This document shows positions 47,002 to 56,497 of a stretch of 64,000 bases of DNA, piece by piece. The DNA comes from Streptomyces sp. NBC_00258 (GTDB lineage: Bacteria; Actinomycetota; Actinomycetes; Streptomycetales; Streptomycetaceae). The stretch's first letter is position 1; the number at the start of each line of letters is the position of its first letter. A program made the translations under genes and the position numbers. A model generated the notes under the pieces. That model was given only the letters and a program-made list of their open reading frames with translations. It did no database searches and was not told where the DNA came from. Where the stretch lies: the NCBI RefSeq assembly GCF_036182465.1, contig NZ_CP108081.1, positions 10,540,001-10,604,000 of the forward strand, given 5' to 3'.

Positions 47002-49494
47002 TCAATCGACGGTGACCACGACCTCGACCGGGTCGCACTCGGGTGCGGAGGCGAGGAGGCGGATCTTGCCGGGGCCGGTCGGACGGAGGACGGCCAGGGC
47101 GCGGCCTTCGTAGGTATGGCGTTCGGCGGCGTCGAAGCGTTCCTCTGTGGACGGGTCCGCACTGCCGAAGCCCAACAGGACGCCCGCACCGGAGACTTCG
47201 AGGCGCACCGGGCGGTCCGCCGCGGTGTGGAGGGTGCCGTCGGCGTCCGTCAGGGTGAGGGTGATGTACGCGAGGTCGCCGCCGTTCGCGGTGATGACCG
47301 AGCGGTCGGCCTCGGCGCGCAGTCCCACCGGGCCTGTCGTGGACCGCAGGGTGTGGCGGCCTGTTTCGGCACCGTCGCGGTAGGTGACGGCGAGTAGCTC
47401 ACCGGGCTCGTACGTCGTGTCGAACTCGGTGCGGAAACGGTGGTCCTCGCCCACTGCTCGCCGCCCCAACGAGCTTCCGTTGACGATGAGTTCGACCTCG
47501 TCGGCGTCGCCGTAGACCTCGACCGTGACCGGTTCGCCCTCGAAGCCGGGCCAGGTCCAGGTGGCGACGGTGTCGCTCCATGCCCAGGGCGTTCCCGCGT
47601 ACGTCTCGCCGTGGTGCTCCGGCCGCCGGACGGCCAGGTACGGCTGTGCGCGCAGGCCGAAGACGATCTCGCGGTAGTAGGACGCGGGGCGTCGGTGGCC
47701 GGTGATGTCGAGGTCGCCGCAGCCCGCGACCAGGTAGGGATAGGGGGCGGTGTGGGAGGGGCGGGGTGTGCCGGGGGTGAGGTACTGGGGGCGCCCGATG
47801 CCGACCTCCCCGAGGTAGTCCCAGCCGGTCCAGGTGAAGTCGCCTATGACATGGCCGTGTCGCTCGACCAGGCGCCAGTTGCCGTCGATGCGGGTGGGGA
47901 AGGTCTCGGTGCCGAGGATGATGCGGTGGGGGAACAGGTCGCGGTCCAGGGCGTAGCGGGCCTCTGCGTAGTTCATGCCGGCGACGTCGAGTACGGCGAA
48001 GGACTCGGCCGTCTTCTCCGTCACGAGGCCGGAGGCACTGATCGCGTTCATCATGTCGCCCGCGTCGGCCATGAGGGTGTTGATGCCCTTGTCCTCGGCC
48101 TCGCCCGCACCAGCGTCGGCCGTCTTCTCCGCCTCCTCCGCCTTCTTCTCCTGCGACTGCCGGGCCAGCGCGCCCAGTTCGGACATGACGGCCAGCATGC
48201 CGTTCACCGCGTTGGTGACGTAGCGGGAGTGGTCCGACTCGCGGACCTTCTCCGCGAGTTTGCGCCCCCATGTGGCTCCGACGGGCGAGCCGGTCTCGGG
48301 GATCTCGTTGCCGATCGAGTACATGATGACGCTGGGGTGGTTGAAGTCCTTGGCGACCATCGCCTCGATGTCGCGCTCCCACCACTCGGGGAAACTCAGG
48401 CTGTAGTCGAACTCGCTCTTGCCGGACGTCCACACGTCGAAGGCCTCGTCCACCACCAGCACGCCCAGGCGGTCGCACGCGTCCAGCATCGCCTTGCTCA
48501 TGGGGTTGTGGGACATCCGGATCGCGTTGAACCCGGCCTCCTTGAGGAGCTGGACCCGGCGTTCCTCGGCGCGGGCGAAGGTCGCCGCGCCCAGCACCCC
48601 GTTGTCGTGGTGGATACAGGCACCGCGCAGCTTGACCGTCTCGCCGTTGATCCGCAGCCCCCGCTCGGGGTCGAGCCGCAGGGAACGGATACCGAAGGTG
48701 ACAGCCTCGGCATCCACGTCTTCGTCCCCGTCCCGCAGGGCCACATCGGCGGCGTACAGGGCGGGGGAGTCCGGGCCCCACAGCAACGGGCCGCGTACGT
48801 AGAGGCGTTGGCGTACAACAGCGGGCTCGCCCGGCAGGACCGTGGCCTTCGAGACGTCGCTCGCGACGATGTTCCCGTCGGCATCGCGGATCTCCGTGAC
48901 CACGTCGACCGTACGGATCGCGATCGAGTCGTTCTCGACCCGCGTCGCGACTTCGACCACCGCCCGCTCGTCGTCGATGTCCGGGGTGGTGACGCGGACC
49001 CCGTCGGGCGGGATCCGGACCACCTCGCCGACGAGCATCCACGTGTCGCGGTAGATGCCCGCGCCGGTGTACCAGCGCGAGTCGCGATGGGCGCGGGCCT
49101 CGACGCGGATCTCGTTGTCCTGGCCGAAGCGCAGGAATCGGTCGGCGTCGATGAAGAAGTGCGAGTACCCGAAGGGCCGTTGCCCGGCGTAGTCGCCGTT
49201 GATGAACACGACGGCATCGCGGTAGACGCCCTCGAACTCGAAGAGGATCCGCTTGCCCCGCTGCTCCTCGGGAACGGAGAAGGTCTTGCGGTACTCGTAC
49301 GTCCCGCCGGGGAAGTACGCACCGGCACCGCCCTCCATCGTGACCTCGCCACCGGGGGCCGCGCGCTCCCGCTCGACCATCGCGTCGTGCGGCAGCGTCA
49401 CAGGCCTGAAGGGAACCCGCGTGCCGGACAGTTCGGCGAAGGGATTGACCTTGGCGCGGGTCTGCCAGCCGTCGTTGAAGGACGTACGAATCAT
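47002..49494 (-). CDS. glycoside hydrolase family 2 (beta-galactosidase/glucuronidase type)
   Basis: The enzyme has 830 residues from ATG 49494. Domains: jelly-roll sugar-binding 1-190 (F-N-D-G-W, L-P-H-D-A, Y-R-K-T-F); beta-sandwich to about 290; TIM barrel with acid/base Glu397 in S-I-G-N-E-I and nucleophile Glu530 in G-T-E-T-F-P; and C-terminal beta domains of the GH2 C5/DUF4982 type starting after G-D-F-T-W-T-G-W-D-Y-L-G-E. No signal peptide, so it acts in the cytosol on imported oligosaccharides. It includes an Ala/Glu-rich insertion in the barrel near 440-475. It follows the hydrolase gene by 61 bp. Confidence 0.92.
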   Translation of the reverse strand: MIRTSFNDGWQTRAKVNPFAELSGTRVPFRPVTLPHDAMVERERAAPGGEVTMEGGAGAYFPGGTYEYRKTFSVPEEQRGKRILFEFEGVYRDAVVFINGDYAGQRPFGYSHFFIDADRFLRFGQDNEIRVEARAHRDSRWYTGAGIYRDTWMLVGEVVRIPPDGVRVTTPDIDDERAVVEVATRVENDSIAIRTVDVVTEIRDADGNIVASDVSKATVLPGEPAVVRQRLYVRGPLLWGPDSPALYAADVALRDGDEDVDAEAVTFGIRSLRLDPERGLRINGETVKLRGACIHHDNGVLGAATFARAEERRVQLLKEAGFNAIRMSHNPMSKAMLDACDRLGVLVVDEAFDVWTSGKSEFDYSLSFPEWWERDIEAMVAKDFNHPSVIMYSIGNEIPETGSPVGATWGRKLAEKVRESDHSRYVTNAVNGMLAVMSELGALARQSQEKKAEEAEKTADAGAGEAEDKGINTLMADAGDMMNAISASGLVTEKTAESFAVLDVAGMNYAEARYALDRDLFPHRIILGTETFPTRIDGNWRLVERHGHVIGDFTWTGWDYLGEVGIGRPQYLTPGTPRPSHTAPYPYLVAGCGDLDITGHRRPASYYREIVFGLRAQPYLAVRRPEHHGETYAGTPWAWSDTVATWTWPGFEGEPVTVEVYGDADEVELIVNGSSLGRRAVGEDHRFRTEFDTTYEPGELLAVTYRDGAETGRHTLRSTTGPVGLRAEADRSVITANGGDLAYITLTLTDADGTLHTAADRPVRLEVSGAGVLLGFGSADPSTEERFDAAERHTYEGRALAVLRPTGPGKIRLLASAPECDPVEVVVTVD

Positions 49495-49555
49495 GTGTTC
49501 TCCGTGAGTTGTGGGGCCGGGCAGCGCTCCGGGGCCGATGCCTGCCCGCGAAGGC

Positions 49556-50512
49556 TTACGTCTCGTCCAGGACCGTCGAGGCCGCTCCGGCCGGCCGTGC
49601 ACCCAGCCAGGCGCGGCTGCGCTCCAGCAACTCCCGGGCGACGCGCGTACCGGGAGCCCAGACCTCGAAGCCGTGGGGTGCGCCGGGAACGAGGTCGAAG
49701 GCGCAGTCGACGCCCGCGGCGCGCAGCCGTTCCGCGTAGGTGCGGCATTCGTCGGTGAACAGGTCGATGTCGCCCACGCCGATCCAGGCCGGCGGCAGCC
49801 CGCTCAGGTCGGTGCGTCGGGCCGCGACCGCGTAGTCGGGGGTGCGCGGGCCGCCTGGCCCGGCGCCGAGGTAGGCGCCCCAACCGGTCCGGTTGGCGGC
49901 GTTGTTCCACACCCGGTGCCGTACGCGGTCGAGTTCGCGGCGTGCGGCGGTGCGGTCGTCGAGCATCGGGGAGAACAGCCACTGCCCGACCGGCTGGGCC
50001 CCTCCTGCATCGTGCAGCCGCTGCGCCAGGCAGGCCGCCAGCCCCGCGCCGGCGCTGGCACCCCCGACGACGATGAGCTCCTGGTCGACCCCGAGGTCCC
50101 CGGCGGCCTGCTGCAACCACTGCCACGCGGCGAAGGTGTCGTCGAGGGCGGCCGGGAAGGGGTGCTCGGGGGCGAGGCGGTAGTTCGTCGAGACGACGAC
50201 GATGCCGAGTTCGTGGGCCGTCGCGGAACAGAACGCGTCGTCCTGGACGACGTCGCCGATGACGTACCCACCACCGTGCACCCACAGCAGCGCCGCCCCC
50301 GAACCACCGCCGGCGGGCGAGTACACGCGTATGTCCTGCCCCTGGCCGATGTCTTTGACGTCTCTGACGTCGACGCCCTCGACCGGCTCGCCGAGCCCGC
50401 GCCGACGGACCAGGGCCCGCACGACGTGACGCCCCCACCTCCACCGGATGGGCAGCCGCGGCATCCGCGCCACGCTGCGACGCAGCTCCGGGTCGACCAG
50501 GTCGAGCTTCAT
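49556..50512 (-). CDS. alpha/beta hydrolase, hormone-sensitive-lipase (acetyl esterase) type
   Basis: This 318-residue esterase starts at ATG 50512 (GGAG upstream). The oxyanion motif W-V-H-G-G-G-Y-V-I-G-D, nucleophile Ser in G-G-A-S-A-G-A-G, acid in G-D-I-D-L-F-T-D-E and His in P-G-A-P-H-G-F form a complete HSL triad. As first gene before GH2, it probably removes acetyl or acyl groups from the glycan that GH2 then cleaves (inference). It should be under the operator at 50557. Confidence 0.9.
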   Translation of the reverse strand: MKLDLVDPELRRSVARMPRLPIRWRWGRHVVRALVRRRGLGEPVEGVDVRDVKDIGQGQDIRVYSPAGGGSGAALLWVHGGGYVIGDVVQDDAFCSATAHELGIVVVSTNYRLAPEHPFPAALDDTFAAWQWLQQAAGDLGVDQELIVVGGASAGAGLAACLAQRLHDAGGAQPVGQWLFSPMLDDRTAARRELDRVRHRVWNNAANRTGWGAYLGAGPGGPRTPDYAVAARRTDLSGLPPAWIGVGDIDLFTDECRTYAERLRAAGVDCAFDLVPGAPHGFEVWAPGTRVARELLERSRAWLGARPAGAASTVLDET

Positions 50513-50556
50513 GGGCGTATCTCCTCGAATCCGGTCCGGGGCACGCATCGCGCGTA

Positions 50557-50574
50557 TGGTAAATCGTATTACCA
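50557..50574. promoter_or_regulatory. LacI-type operator before the esterase-GH2 operon
   Basis: TGGTAAATCGTATTACCA has 6-bp perfect arms around a central CG and two mismatch pairs. It lies between the divergent esterase and LacI genes, 45 bp from the esterase start, and probably controls both. Confidence 0.65.
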
Positions 50575-50677
50575 GCCGCCTGCGGTACGGTATCCAGCGC
50601 ATCCCGCACCGCACAAGCCCCAGACCAGACCGCATGCAGGAGGCCCGCCGCCGGCCTCCGTCCCGAGGAGCGAGTGA

Positions 50678-51604
50678 GTGAGCAGACCCGCGCGCGCGAC
50701 GGCCAAGGACGTCGCCCGGGCCAGTGGCGTCTCACAGACCACGGTGAGTTTCGTCCTCAACGGAGCGGCCGGGCACGTCTCCCAGGAGACGCGGGAACGG
50801 GTGCGGCAGGCCGCTCGCGAACTCGGCTACGTCCCCAACGGCTCGGCGCAGGCGCTGCGCAAGGGGGCGTCCCGCATCGTCCTGCTCAACATCGAGGGAA
50901 TCCCCACCGGCAGCAGCCTCGGCAGCTACATCCGGGGCCTCGACGCCGAGCTCGCGGCGCACCAGCACGTGCTCCTGGTGCTGCACGGCCACCTCTCCTC
51001 GCAGGCACTCTCCGACGTGGCCCAGGCCGTCTCCGCACGGGCCGTGATCGACCTGGGCGACGCCGGGCGTGCGGACGTGATCGCCACCGGCGCATCCCTC
51101 GACGTCTTTTCCGCGCAGGCCGATGTCCCGGTCCGGTACCTCGTCGACCGAGGCCACCGACACATCGCGAACGCCATGCCGGACACCCCGGAACTCCAGG
51201 CTCTCGCCGGTCTGCGCGAGCGCCTCATCCGGCAAGCCACTCGCACCGCGGGCCTGGCCGACTGCCCGGCACTGGTCCTGCCCGCCAGCCTCGGCGCGGC
51301 CGAGGACCGGCTAAGAGCCTTCCGTGCCGAACATCCGGAAGTGACCGCCGTCCTCGCCTACAACGACGACCTCGCACTCGTGACGCTCGCCGCGATGCGG
51401 AACTTGGGCCTGCGGGCACCGGAGGACCTGGCCGTCGTCGGATTCGACGACACCCCGCACGGAGCGCTGTTCTCACCCGCTCTGACCACCGTGCACATCG
51501 ACGCGGAAGCCATCGGCCGAATCGCCGCACGCAGCGCACTTGGTCTGCCGGCGCCGGACACCACTCCGGAACCGGCCCGAGTGATCGTTCGGCAGTCGGC
51601 GTAG
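50678..51604 (+). CDS. LacI family transcriptional regulator
   Basis: This 308-residue regulator starts at GTG 50678 with AGGAG 7 nt upstream. Helix-turn-helix: A-K-D-V-A-R-A-S-G-V-S-Q-T-T-V-S-F-V-L-N; ligand domain ends with V-V-G-F-D-D-T-P-H-G-A. At 308 residues it is shorter than usual because parts of the ligand-binding lobes are reduced. It is divergent from the esterase-GH2 operon. Confidence 0.92.
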   Translation: MSRPARATAKDVARASGVSQTTVSFVLNGAAGHVSQETRERVRQAARELGYVPNGSAQALRKGASRIVLLNIEGIPTGSSLGSYIRGLDAELAAHQHVLLVLHGHLSSQALSDVAQAVSARAVIDLGDAGRADVIATGASLDVFSAQADVPVRYLVDRGHRHIANAMPDTPELQALAGLRERLIRQATRTAGLADCPALVLPASLGAAEDRLRAFRAEHPEVTAVLAYNDDLALVTLAAMRNLGLRAPEDLAVVGFDDTPHGALFSPALTTVHIDAEAIGRIAARSALGLPAPDTTPEPARVIVRQSA

Positions 51605-51727
51605 CCGACCACTTCGTGTGTCTTCGGGCGGCTCGTGGGTGGTGACTGCCGGCGAACACCGGGCCCGGTCCGGGCCCGGTGCCGGGCCGCGACCGGGTTC
51701 CGGCTGTTCAGCGACTTCACGGGACCG

Positions 51728-53491
51728 TCAGCCGACGTCGAAGAGATTCGGCAGTCGCAGACGGTACCGCGTGCGGTCGTGGCGTTTGAGCGCCTCGAGT
51801 TCCGGGGCCCGGTACAGCGGGGTGACGGTGCATCGTTCGGCGGCCGAACCGACCGTGTCCAGCAGGGCGTTGACGGCCTGCCGGGCCGAGGTGTTGGCGC
51901 CTTCCATGGTGGCCAGATCGATGGGCACGGCCACATAGTCGCCGGACAGGAAGAGGTTGGGGATCTTCGTGGCCGACTGCGGACGGTGGTGGAAGGTCCC
52001 CGTCGGATGGATGAGCAGCTGTTCCTCGTTGACCGGGTTCGGGGTGCCGAGTCCGTCCACGGCCGGATCGAGGAACCAGGAGTGCAGCACGGAGTCCTTG
52101 AGGACCGTACGGCCGGTGTCGTTGAGCGCCGCCTTCAACTGCGCCCACACCTCGCGGGCGACTTCGGCGCGGGTGCACTGCTTGGCCGTCTTGCCGTACA
52201 GGATGCCCGGCTGGTCCCACTCGGAGACGTCCACGGACAGACAGTCCGCGACCGTGCCGTCACCGAAGTCCTTGGGAAAGTCGTGGCCCGGCCAGTGCTG
52301 GGCCTGGGCGATCGCGGTGAGCGACCAGGGGGAGTCGATGAGGTCGAGGTGGCCGTGCAGGATCGGCGTACGTTCGGTCAGATAGAACTGGATGCCGGTC
52401 ATCCAGTCCGTCTCCAGCCGGTCGCACTCGGCGAGTTGGGGATCGGCGGCGCGTACGGCGGAGTTCCAGGTGCGGCGGGCGTGCTCGACCGGCATGGCCG
52501 AGATGTAGTGGTCGGCGGTGACGGTCCTGCGGACACCGCCCGGGTCCTCCATGACGGCCCCGGCTATCCGGCCCGCGTCCAGGGTCAGGTCCCGTACGGT
52601 CCAGCCGACGTGGAACTCGACCCCCAGCGACTTCAGATACGTCACCCAGGGGTCGATCCAGGCCTCGTTGGTGGGCGCGTTGAGGATCCGGTCCAGTGGT
52701 CCGTCCGCGCCCCGCCCGAGGATGTTGAAGGCGAAGGCCTCCAGCAGGGTGGCGACCGTACGGGTACTGGCCTCCTCCGCCTTGGTGGCCACGATGTTGC
52801 GGGTGATGCCGATGGCGAGGATCCGCTGGTAGTCGTACGACATCCGTCCGGCCCGTACGAACTCCCACCACGGCATCTGCTCCCAGACGTCGTCGCGGCG
52901 TTCATCGCAGCTGGTGAGGAAGACGAGGAAGCGGTTGGCGAAGTAGAGGGCCTCGTGGAGGGGGAGGTTGAAAGCGGTGTCCAGGACCGAGGTGAGGGCG
53001 CGGCGGATCTCGTCGGGGGTGAGTTCGGCCGGGGTGTTGCCGGGCCAGGGAAGCGGGATCCGGATGTCCTCGCGGCCGCCCGACCGGGCGAACAGCATCT
53101 CCTTGGGGGCGACGAGGTTGTCGTGGACGCCGCCCGGGTTGCCGGGGAAAGGGATGCGCCGCATGGTGTCGGGCAGGTTGTGGTAAATGCCGGGGATGAA
53201 GCGGAAGCCGTGCTCCCCGGGCAGGGGTTCGCGGCCGCCCGTGGCGCTGTCCGGTACGTCCATGCTGCGGGCCTTGCCGCCCAGTGCCTTGCGCTCGTAG
53301 ACCGTCACCCGGAAGCCACGCTCGGCGAGTTCGTGCGCGGCCGTGAGCCCGGCGACGCCCCCGCCCAGTACGGCCACGCTCTGTGGGGCGGCGCTGTTCT
53401 GGGCCGCGGCCCGCTGGGGAGTCGCCAGAGCGACCCCTCCGCCGGCGGCCGCGGCTGTGCCCAGGAACCCTCTGCGCGTGGTGCCGCCCAT
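51728..53491 (-). CDS. Tat-exported FAD-dependent oxidoreductase (amine oxidase/phytoene desaturase fold)
   Basis: This 587-residue flavoprotein has a Tat signal (T-T-R-R-G-F-L-G-T-A-A-A-A), then the FAD-binding motif V-A-V-L-G-G-G-V-A-G-L-T-A-A-H-E at about 37-52. The sequence after it (H-G-F-R-F-I-P-G-I-Y) resembles hydroxysqualene dehydroxylase/carotenoid desaturase-like enzymes. The C-terminus has the flavin-closing motif N-L-F-L-S-G-D-Y-V. It probably oxidises a hydrophobic substrate at the outer face of the membrane. It stands alone. Confidence 0.82.
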   Translation of the reverse strand: MGGTTRRGFLGTAAAAGGGVALATPQRAAAQNSAAPQSVAVLGGGVAGLTAAHELAERGFRVTVYERKALGGKARSMDVPDSATGGREPLPGEHGFRFIPGIYHNLPDTMRRIPFPGNPGGVHDNLVAPKEMLFARSGGREDIRIPLPWPGNTPAELTPDEIRRALTSVLDTAFNLPLHEALYFANRFLVFLTSCDERRDDVWEQMPWWEFVRAGRMSYDYQRILAIGITRNIVATKAEEASTRTVATLLEAFAFNILGRGADGPLDRILNAPTNEAWIDPWVTYLKSLGVEFHVGWTVRDLTLDAGRIAGAVMEDPGGVRRTVTADHYISAMPVEHARRTWNSAVRAADPQLAECDRLETDWMTGIQFYLTERTPILHGHLDLIDSPWSLTAIAQAQHWPGHDFPKDFGDGTVADCLSVDVSEWDQPGILYGKTAKQCTRAEVAREVWAQLKAALNDTGRTVLKDSVLHSWFLDPAVDGLGTPNPVNEEQLLIHPTGTFHHRPQSATKIPNLFLSGDYVAVPIDLATMEGANTSARQAVNALLDTVGSAAERCTVTPLYRAPELEALKRHDRTRYRLRLPNLFDVG

Positions 53492-53596
53492 CGCTCCCCC
53501 TTACCGTCGGTAACTGTTGGCGCACGAGGATACGAGCGCCACACCGATCTCGGAAGGCGACCGACGAAGCCTGGATCACTTTGGCTTGATGCCGCA

Positions 53597-53954
53597 TCAC
53601 GCCGGCGGCACCGATGGTGTGCGGCGCAGGCATTCACGGCCCAGCGACGGCCGGCCGCATGGCGAAAGGCGGGGGCGTGCTGTGGTGGCTGACCGGTGTG
53701 GATAGGTGAAGGCCGCACCGAGGATGGCCAGGCTGTTGGGCAGGATCAGCGCGCCGCCGAGGCCGGCGACCAACTGTGCGGCGATCACCACGGCGGTGGT
53801 GCCGACGGTCGTGGGCCGGCAGCCCGGCCACCGGCGGCAGGGTGGACCGGTTGATCTGCGCCTTGGCGCCCAGGACTGACGCCTTGTCGAAGGAAGCGAT
53901 GCGCGCCGCGAGTGGGGTGACCTCCCGGCGCCCCGGAACGCTGGTCAACTCCAC
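53597..53954 (-). pseudogene. chimeric relic: short N-terminal fragment joined to an internal MFS fragment
   Basis: A start with a good ribosome site (CAGGAG before GTG 53954) opens a frame of about 45 recognisable residues (V-E-L-T-S-V-P-G-R-R-E...P-P-V-A-G-L), after which it becomes arginine-rich nonsense. In another frame, 53791 to about 53705 reads A-A-Q-L-V-A-G-L-G-G-A-L-I-L-P-N-S-L-A-I-L, a DHA2-type MFS helix, and then also ends. It looks like the deletion remnant of two genes. Confidence 0.55.
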
Positions 53955-53990
53955 GACGTATCTCCTGGTTGGACGGTTTCACGGCGTTGC

Positions 53991-54842
53991 TCAGCCGGCG
54001 AGGAAGGCTGTCACCTGGGCGGCGAAGTCCTTGGCGTGCTGGAAGAGGAAGGCATGGCCGGCGTCGCTGTACGCGACGAGCGTGGCGTCGGGGAGGTGCT
54101 GGACGGCGGTGTACGAGGCCAGCGCGGGGATCATCGAGTCCTGCATGCCGGTCGCGTACAGGACAGGCTGCTTGATGCTCTCCAGGTCCGCTCGCACCTG
54201 CTCGAAGGGAATCGCCGCGTCCTTCGCTATCGCGGCGATCTGGCCCATGGCCGCCGCCTCGGACACGTCGGCGAGCCCGGTGGCCAGCCGTGTGGCCACC
54301 CTGGCGAGGTGCGCGTACCCAGCGGCACGCCCGGTGTCCGTCTCGGGGAAGAACAGGAACACCAGGTCGTCCCCGGTGACTTCGGGCTTGGTCATGGTGG
54401 CCCGCACCTTGGGGTCCGGGTCGGGAGCGCCGGGCACCGTGCCTCCCGGGTTGGCGGCCGCCACGACCAGCCTGCGCACGAGATCGGGCCGCCGACGGGT
54501 GATGTCCTGCGCGACGGTGCCGCCCAGGGTCCAGCCGAGCAGGTCCACCTGCGGCAGCCCGAGGGCCTCGATGAACTCGACGGTGCCGTCCGCGAGTCCC
54601 TCGACCGAGTCGCGAGGGGTGCCGGTGGTGTAGCCGGTGCCGACGTTGTCGAACACGATCACGTCATGGCCGGCGGCGAGGTGGTCCAGGAACTCCGGGT
54701 CCCACCAGTCGAGGGTTCCGCGGACCCGGCCCAGCAGAACCAGTGGGACACCGCCGCGCGGGCCGATGCGCCGGTAGGTGAACGTCGCGGAGGGGCCGTC
54801 CACGGTGAGGTCCTCGGCCGCGTCTGCCAGATAGGTGCTCAT
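53991..54842 (-). CDS. alpha/beta hydrolase with Thr in place of the nucleophile Ser
   Basis: This 283-residue alpha/beta-fold protein has the oxyanion region L-V-L-L-G-R-V-R-G (in place of the usual HG pair), D-N-V-G-T-G-Y, and nucleophile elbow G-W-T-L-G-G with Thr105 where Ser is normal. The His is in D-A-G-H-A-F. The altered elbow could reduce classic esterase activity or shift it, as in non-hydrolytic family members. It follows the SDR gene by 49 bp and probably shares its transcript. Confidence 0.82.
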   Translation of the reverse strand: MSTYLADAAEDLTVDGPSATFTYRRIGPRGGVPLVLLGRVRGTLDWWDPEFLDHLAAGHDVIVFDNVGTGYTTGTPRDSVEGLADGTVEFIEALGLPQVDLLGWTLGGTVAQDITRRRPDLVRRLVVAAANPGGTVPGAPDPDPKVRATMTKPEVTGDDLVFLFFPETDTGRAAGYAHLARVATRLATGLADVSEAAAMGQIAAIAKDAAIPFEQVRADLESIKQPVLYATGMQDSMIPALASYTAVQHLPDATLVAYSDAGHAFLFQHAKDFAAQVTAFLAG

Positions 54843-54891
54843 GGCGGGCTTCGCTTTCCTGTCGATGTGTCGTGGGGGCTTGTGGGAGTGG

Positions 54892-55710
54892 TCAGGCGGG
54901 CAGGTGGTTGAGCTTGCGCAGCTGCTGGTCGAACACGCGGGAGGGAACCATGCGGCGCATGGTGCGGACACGCCCGGTCATCGCGCCGGCGGTGTAGCGC
55001 ACCTTGGGCTTGGCGTCGGTCGCCGCCGCGACGATCTCCTTGGCGACGACGGCGGGGTCATCGCCGTCCTTGACCGCGCCGGCCATGTACTCCTCGAAGA
55101 CGAGACGCTGCTTGGCGTAGACGTCCAGGGGCCGGTCTGGCCGCACGCTGGCCGCGTCGAACGCGGTGTTGGTCCAGGCGGGTTCGACGAGCAGGGACCG
55201 TACGCCGTACTCGCGGACCTCGTGATCGACGGACTCCGAGTAGCCCTCTACGGCGTGCTTGGAGGCGGCGTAGACCGCCATGTAGGGCTGCGGCATGAAC
55301 CCGACGATGGACGAGATGTTGATGATCCGTCCGCTGCGCTGGGCGCGCATGTGCGGCAGGACGGCGTTCGTCATGCGGATGACGCCGAAGACGTTGATGT
55401 CGAAGAGGCCCTGCGCCTGCGCGGCCGAGCTCTCCTCGGCGGCGCCCGCCGAGCCGATGCCGGCGTTGTTGACCAGGACGTCGATCCGCCCGAACCTGTC
55501 GATCACCTCTGCGACCGCAGCCGTCACCGAATCGTCGCTGGTCACGTCGAGGTCGAGGAAGGTCACGCCCTTCACAGGGGTGATGTGCGCGGTGTTGCGG
55601 CTGGTGCCGACCACGTCGTAACCCGCTGCGGCCAGCGCGAGCGCGGCTGCCTTTCCGATGCCGGAGGACGCGCCCGTAACGAGGGCTACCGGTCGTGTTG
55701 TCGTCGCCAT
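54892..55710 (-). CDS. short-chain dehydrogenase/reductase
   Basis: This 272-residue SDR starts at ATG 55710 (CAGGAG upstream; the earlier ATG at 55728 lacks one). Cofactor motif T-G-A-S-S-G-I-G at about 13-20, N-N-A-G at about 82-85, and active-site Y-A-A-S-K at about 148-152 with the Ser in I-N-I-S-S-I. It is a classical NAD(P)-dependent oxidoreductase. It is first in the operon with the hydrolase and may be controlled by the TetR gene at 59336 through shared promoter elements. Confidence 0.9.
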   Translation of the reverse strand: MATTTRPVALVTGASSGIGKAAALALAAAGYDVVGTSRNTAHITPVKGVTFLDLDVTSDDSVTAAVAEVIDRFGRIDVLVNNAGIGSAGAAEESSAAQAQGLFDINVFGVIRMTNAVLPHMRAQRSGRIINISSIVGFMPQPYMAVYAASKHAVEGYSESVDHEVREYGVRSLLVEPAWTNTAFDAASVRPDRPLDVYAKQRLVFEEYMAGAVKDGDDPAVVAKEIVAAATDAKPKVRYTAGAMTGRVRTMRRMVPSRVFDQQLRKLNHLPA

Positions 55711-56497
55711 TTCGAACTCCTGACTCATGGGATCGCGTGTGCTTTTCCGCGGAGGGGACCGCTACCGGTGTCCCTCTATCGGTTTCATCAATGTATCAGG
55801 TATCTGCATAGTGGAAACATCTGAGCATCTAATGCTCATCTATCTGTATCGCCAACGTATCCTCTAGGTGAGGTCAAGAGGCGGCTGGACGCAGCCGGGC
55901 GGGGTCTCGTCGACGCACTGACGACTCGATGAAGCAGACCGCCCGACAGCGGGGTCGACGGCACGAATGAGCTGCCGTGACTGTGGGGGGCGGACATCCA
56001 GGCCGTCGTCGTGGCTACCAGGGCGACGCGACGGAGCTGCCAGGGGGCGGGCCGCACCGCCGAGCATTGGGCCGCTTCAGCGGCCTACTGGGCCCAGAAC
56101 GCTCCGCGGTGGCTCAGCCGCAGTGGGCGCAGTGGTCTGCCGGTTGACGGCTCGGAGGGGATGCCGGAAGACCGGGGCTTGTCGAGGTCGAGCAGGACTG
56201 CGAGAAGCTGCGCGGGGTCAACCGGAGGAATTGGGCACGTTTGCCGTCGGTGATCCGGAATTCTGGGCGCACGGAGGAGTCCCGGTGCCGATGCCCGTCT
56301 CCGCCGCCGCTACGGGTGCGCGGTGAACCGCCCGTCGGGTCGCTCGTGCAGCCAGCCCGGTCGGCTGGCTAGGCATCATCACGCTCAGAGGTTCCAGTTG
56401 CAGCGCACGTCATCCGAAGACCCAGCTCGTCGCCGGCACCCGTTCATGGTGCACTGCGCTCAATGGGCCCGCTGGTGTCGTACCCCCCCCGCAGATG
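55711..56497. other. 787-bp region without a supported gene; TetR-type promoter elements at one end
   Basis: The part next to the SDR gene contains A/T-rich promoter elements, including GAGCATCTAATGCTC (55823-55837). The rest, about 55870-56497, shows no coding pattern that I can support. A short plus-strand heptad-like stretch around 56178-56230 faintly resembles a transposase coiled coil, but is too weak to call. It is likely decayed sequence between two unrelated units. Confidence 0.45.
55823..55870 (-). promoter_or_regulatory. SDR promoter element resembling that of the TetR gene
   Basis: The minus strand here contains AGATAGATGAGCATTA with the palindrome at 55823-55837, followed upstream by a GATACGTT element. 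The TetR promoter (59221-59300) contains AGATAGAGCATTATGAGCA and CGTATCCTCTA. This similarity suggests control by the same TetR protein. Confidence 0.45.

Noticed and set aside
55967..56326. Possible transposase (IS3 OrfA-like) relic
   Set aside because: Only a short heptad-like stretch resembles it; no terminal inverted repeats, target duplication or DDE motif are visible.
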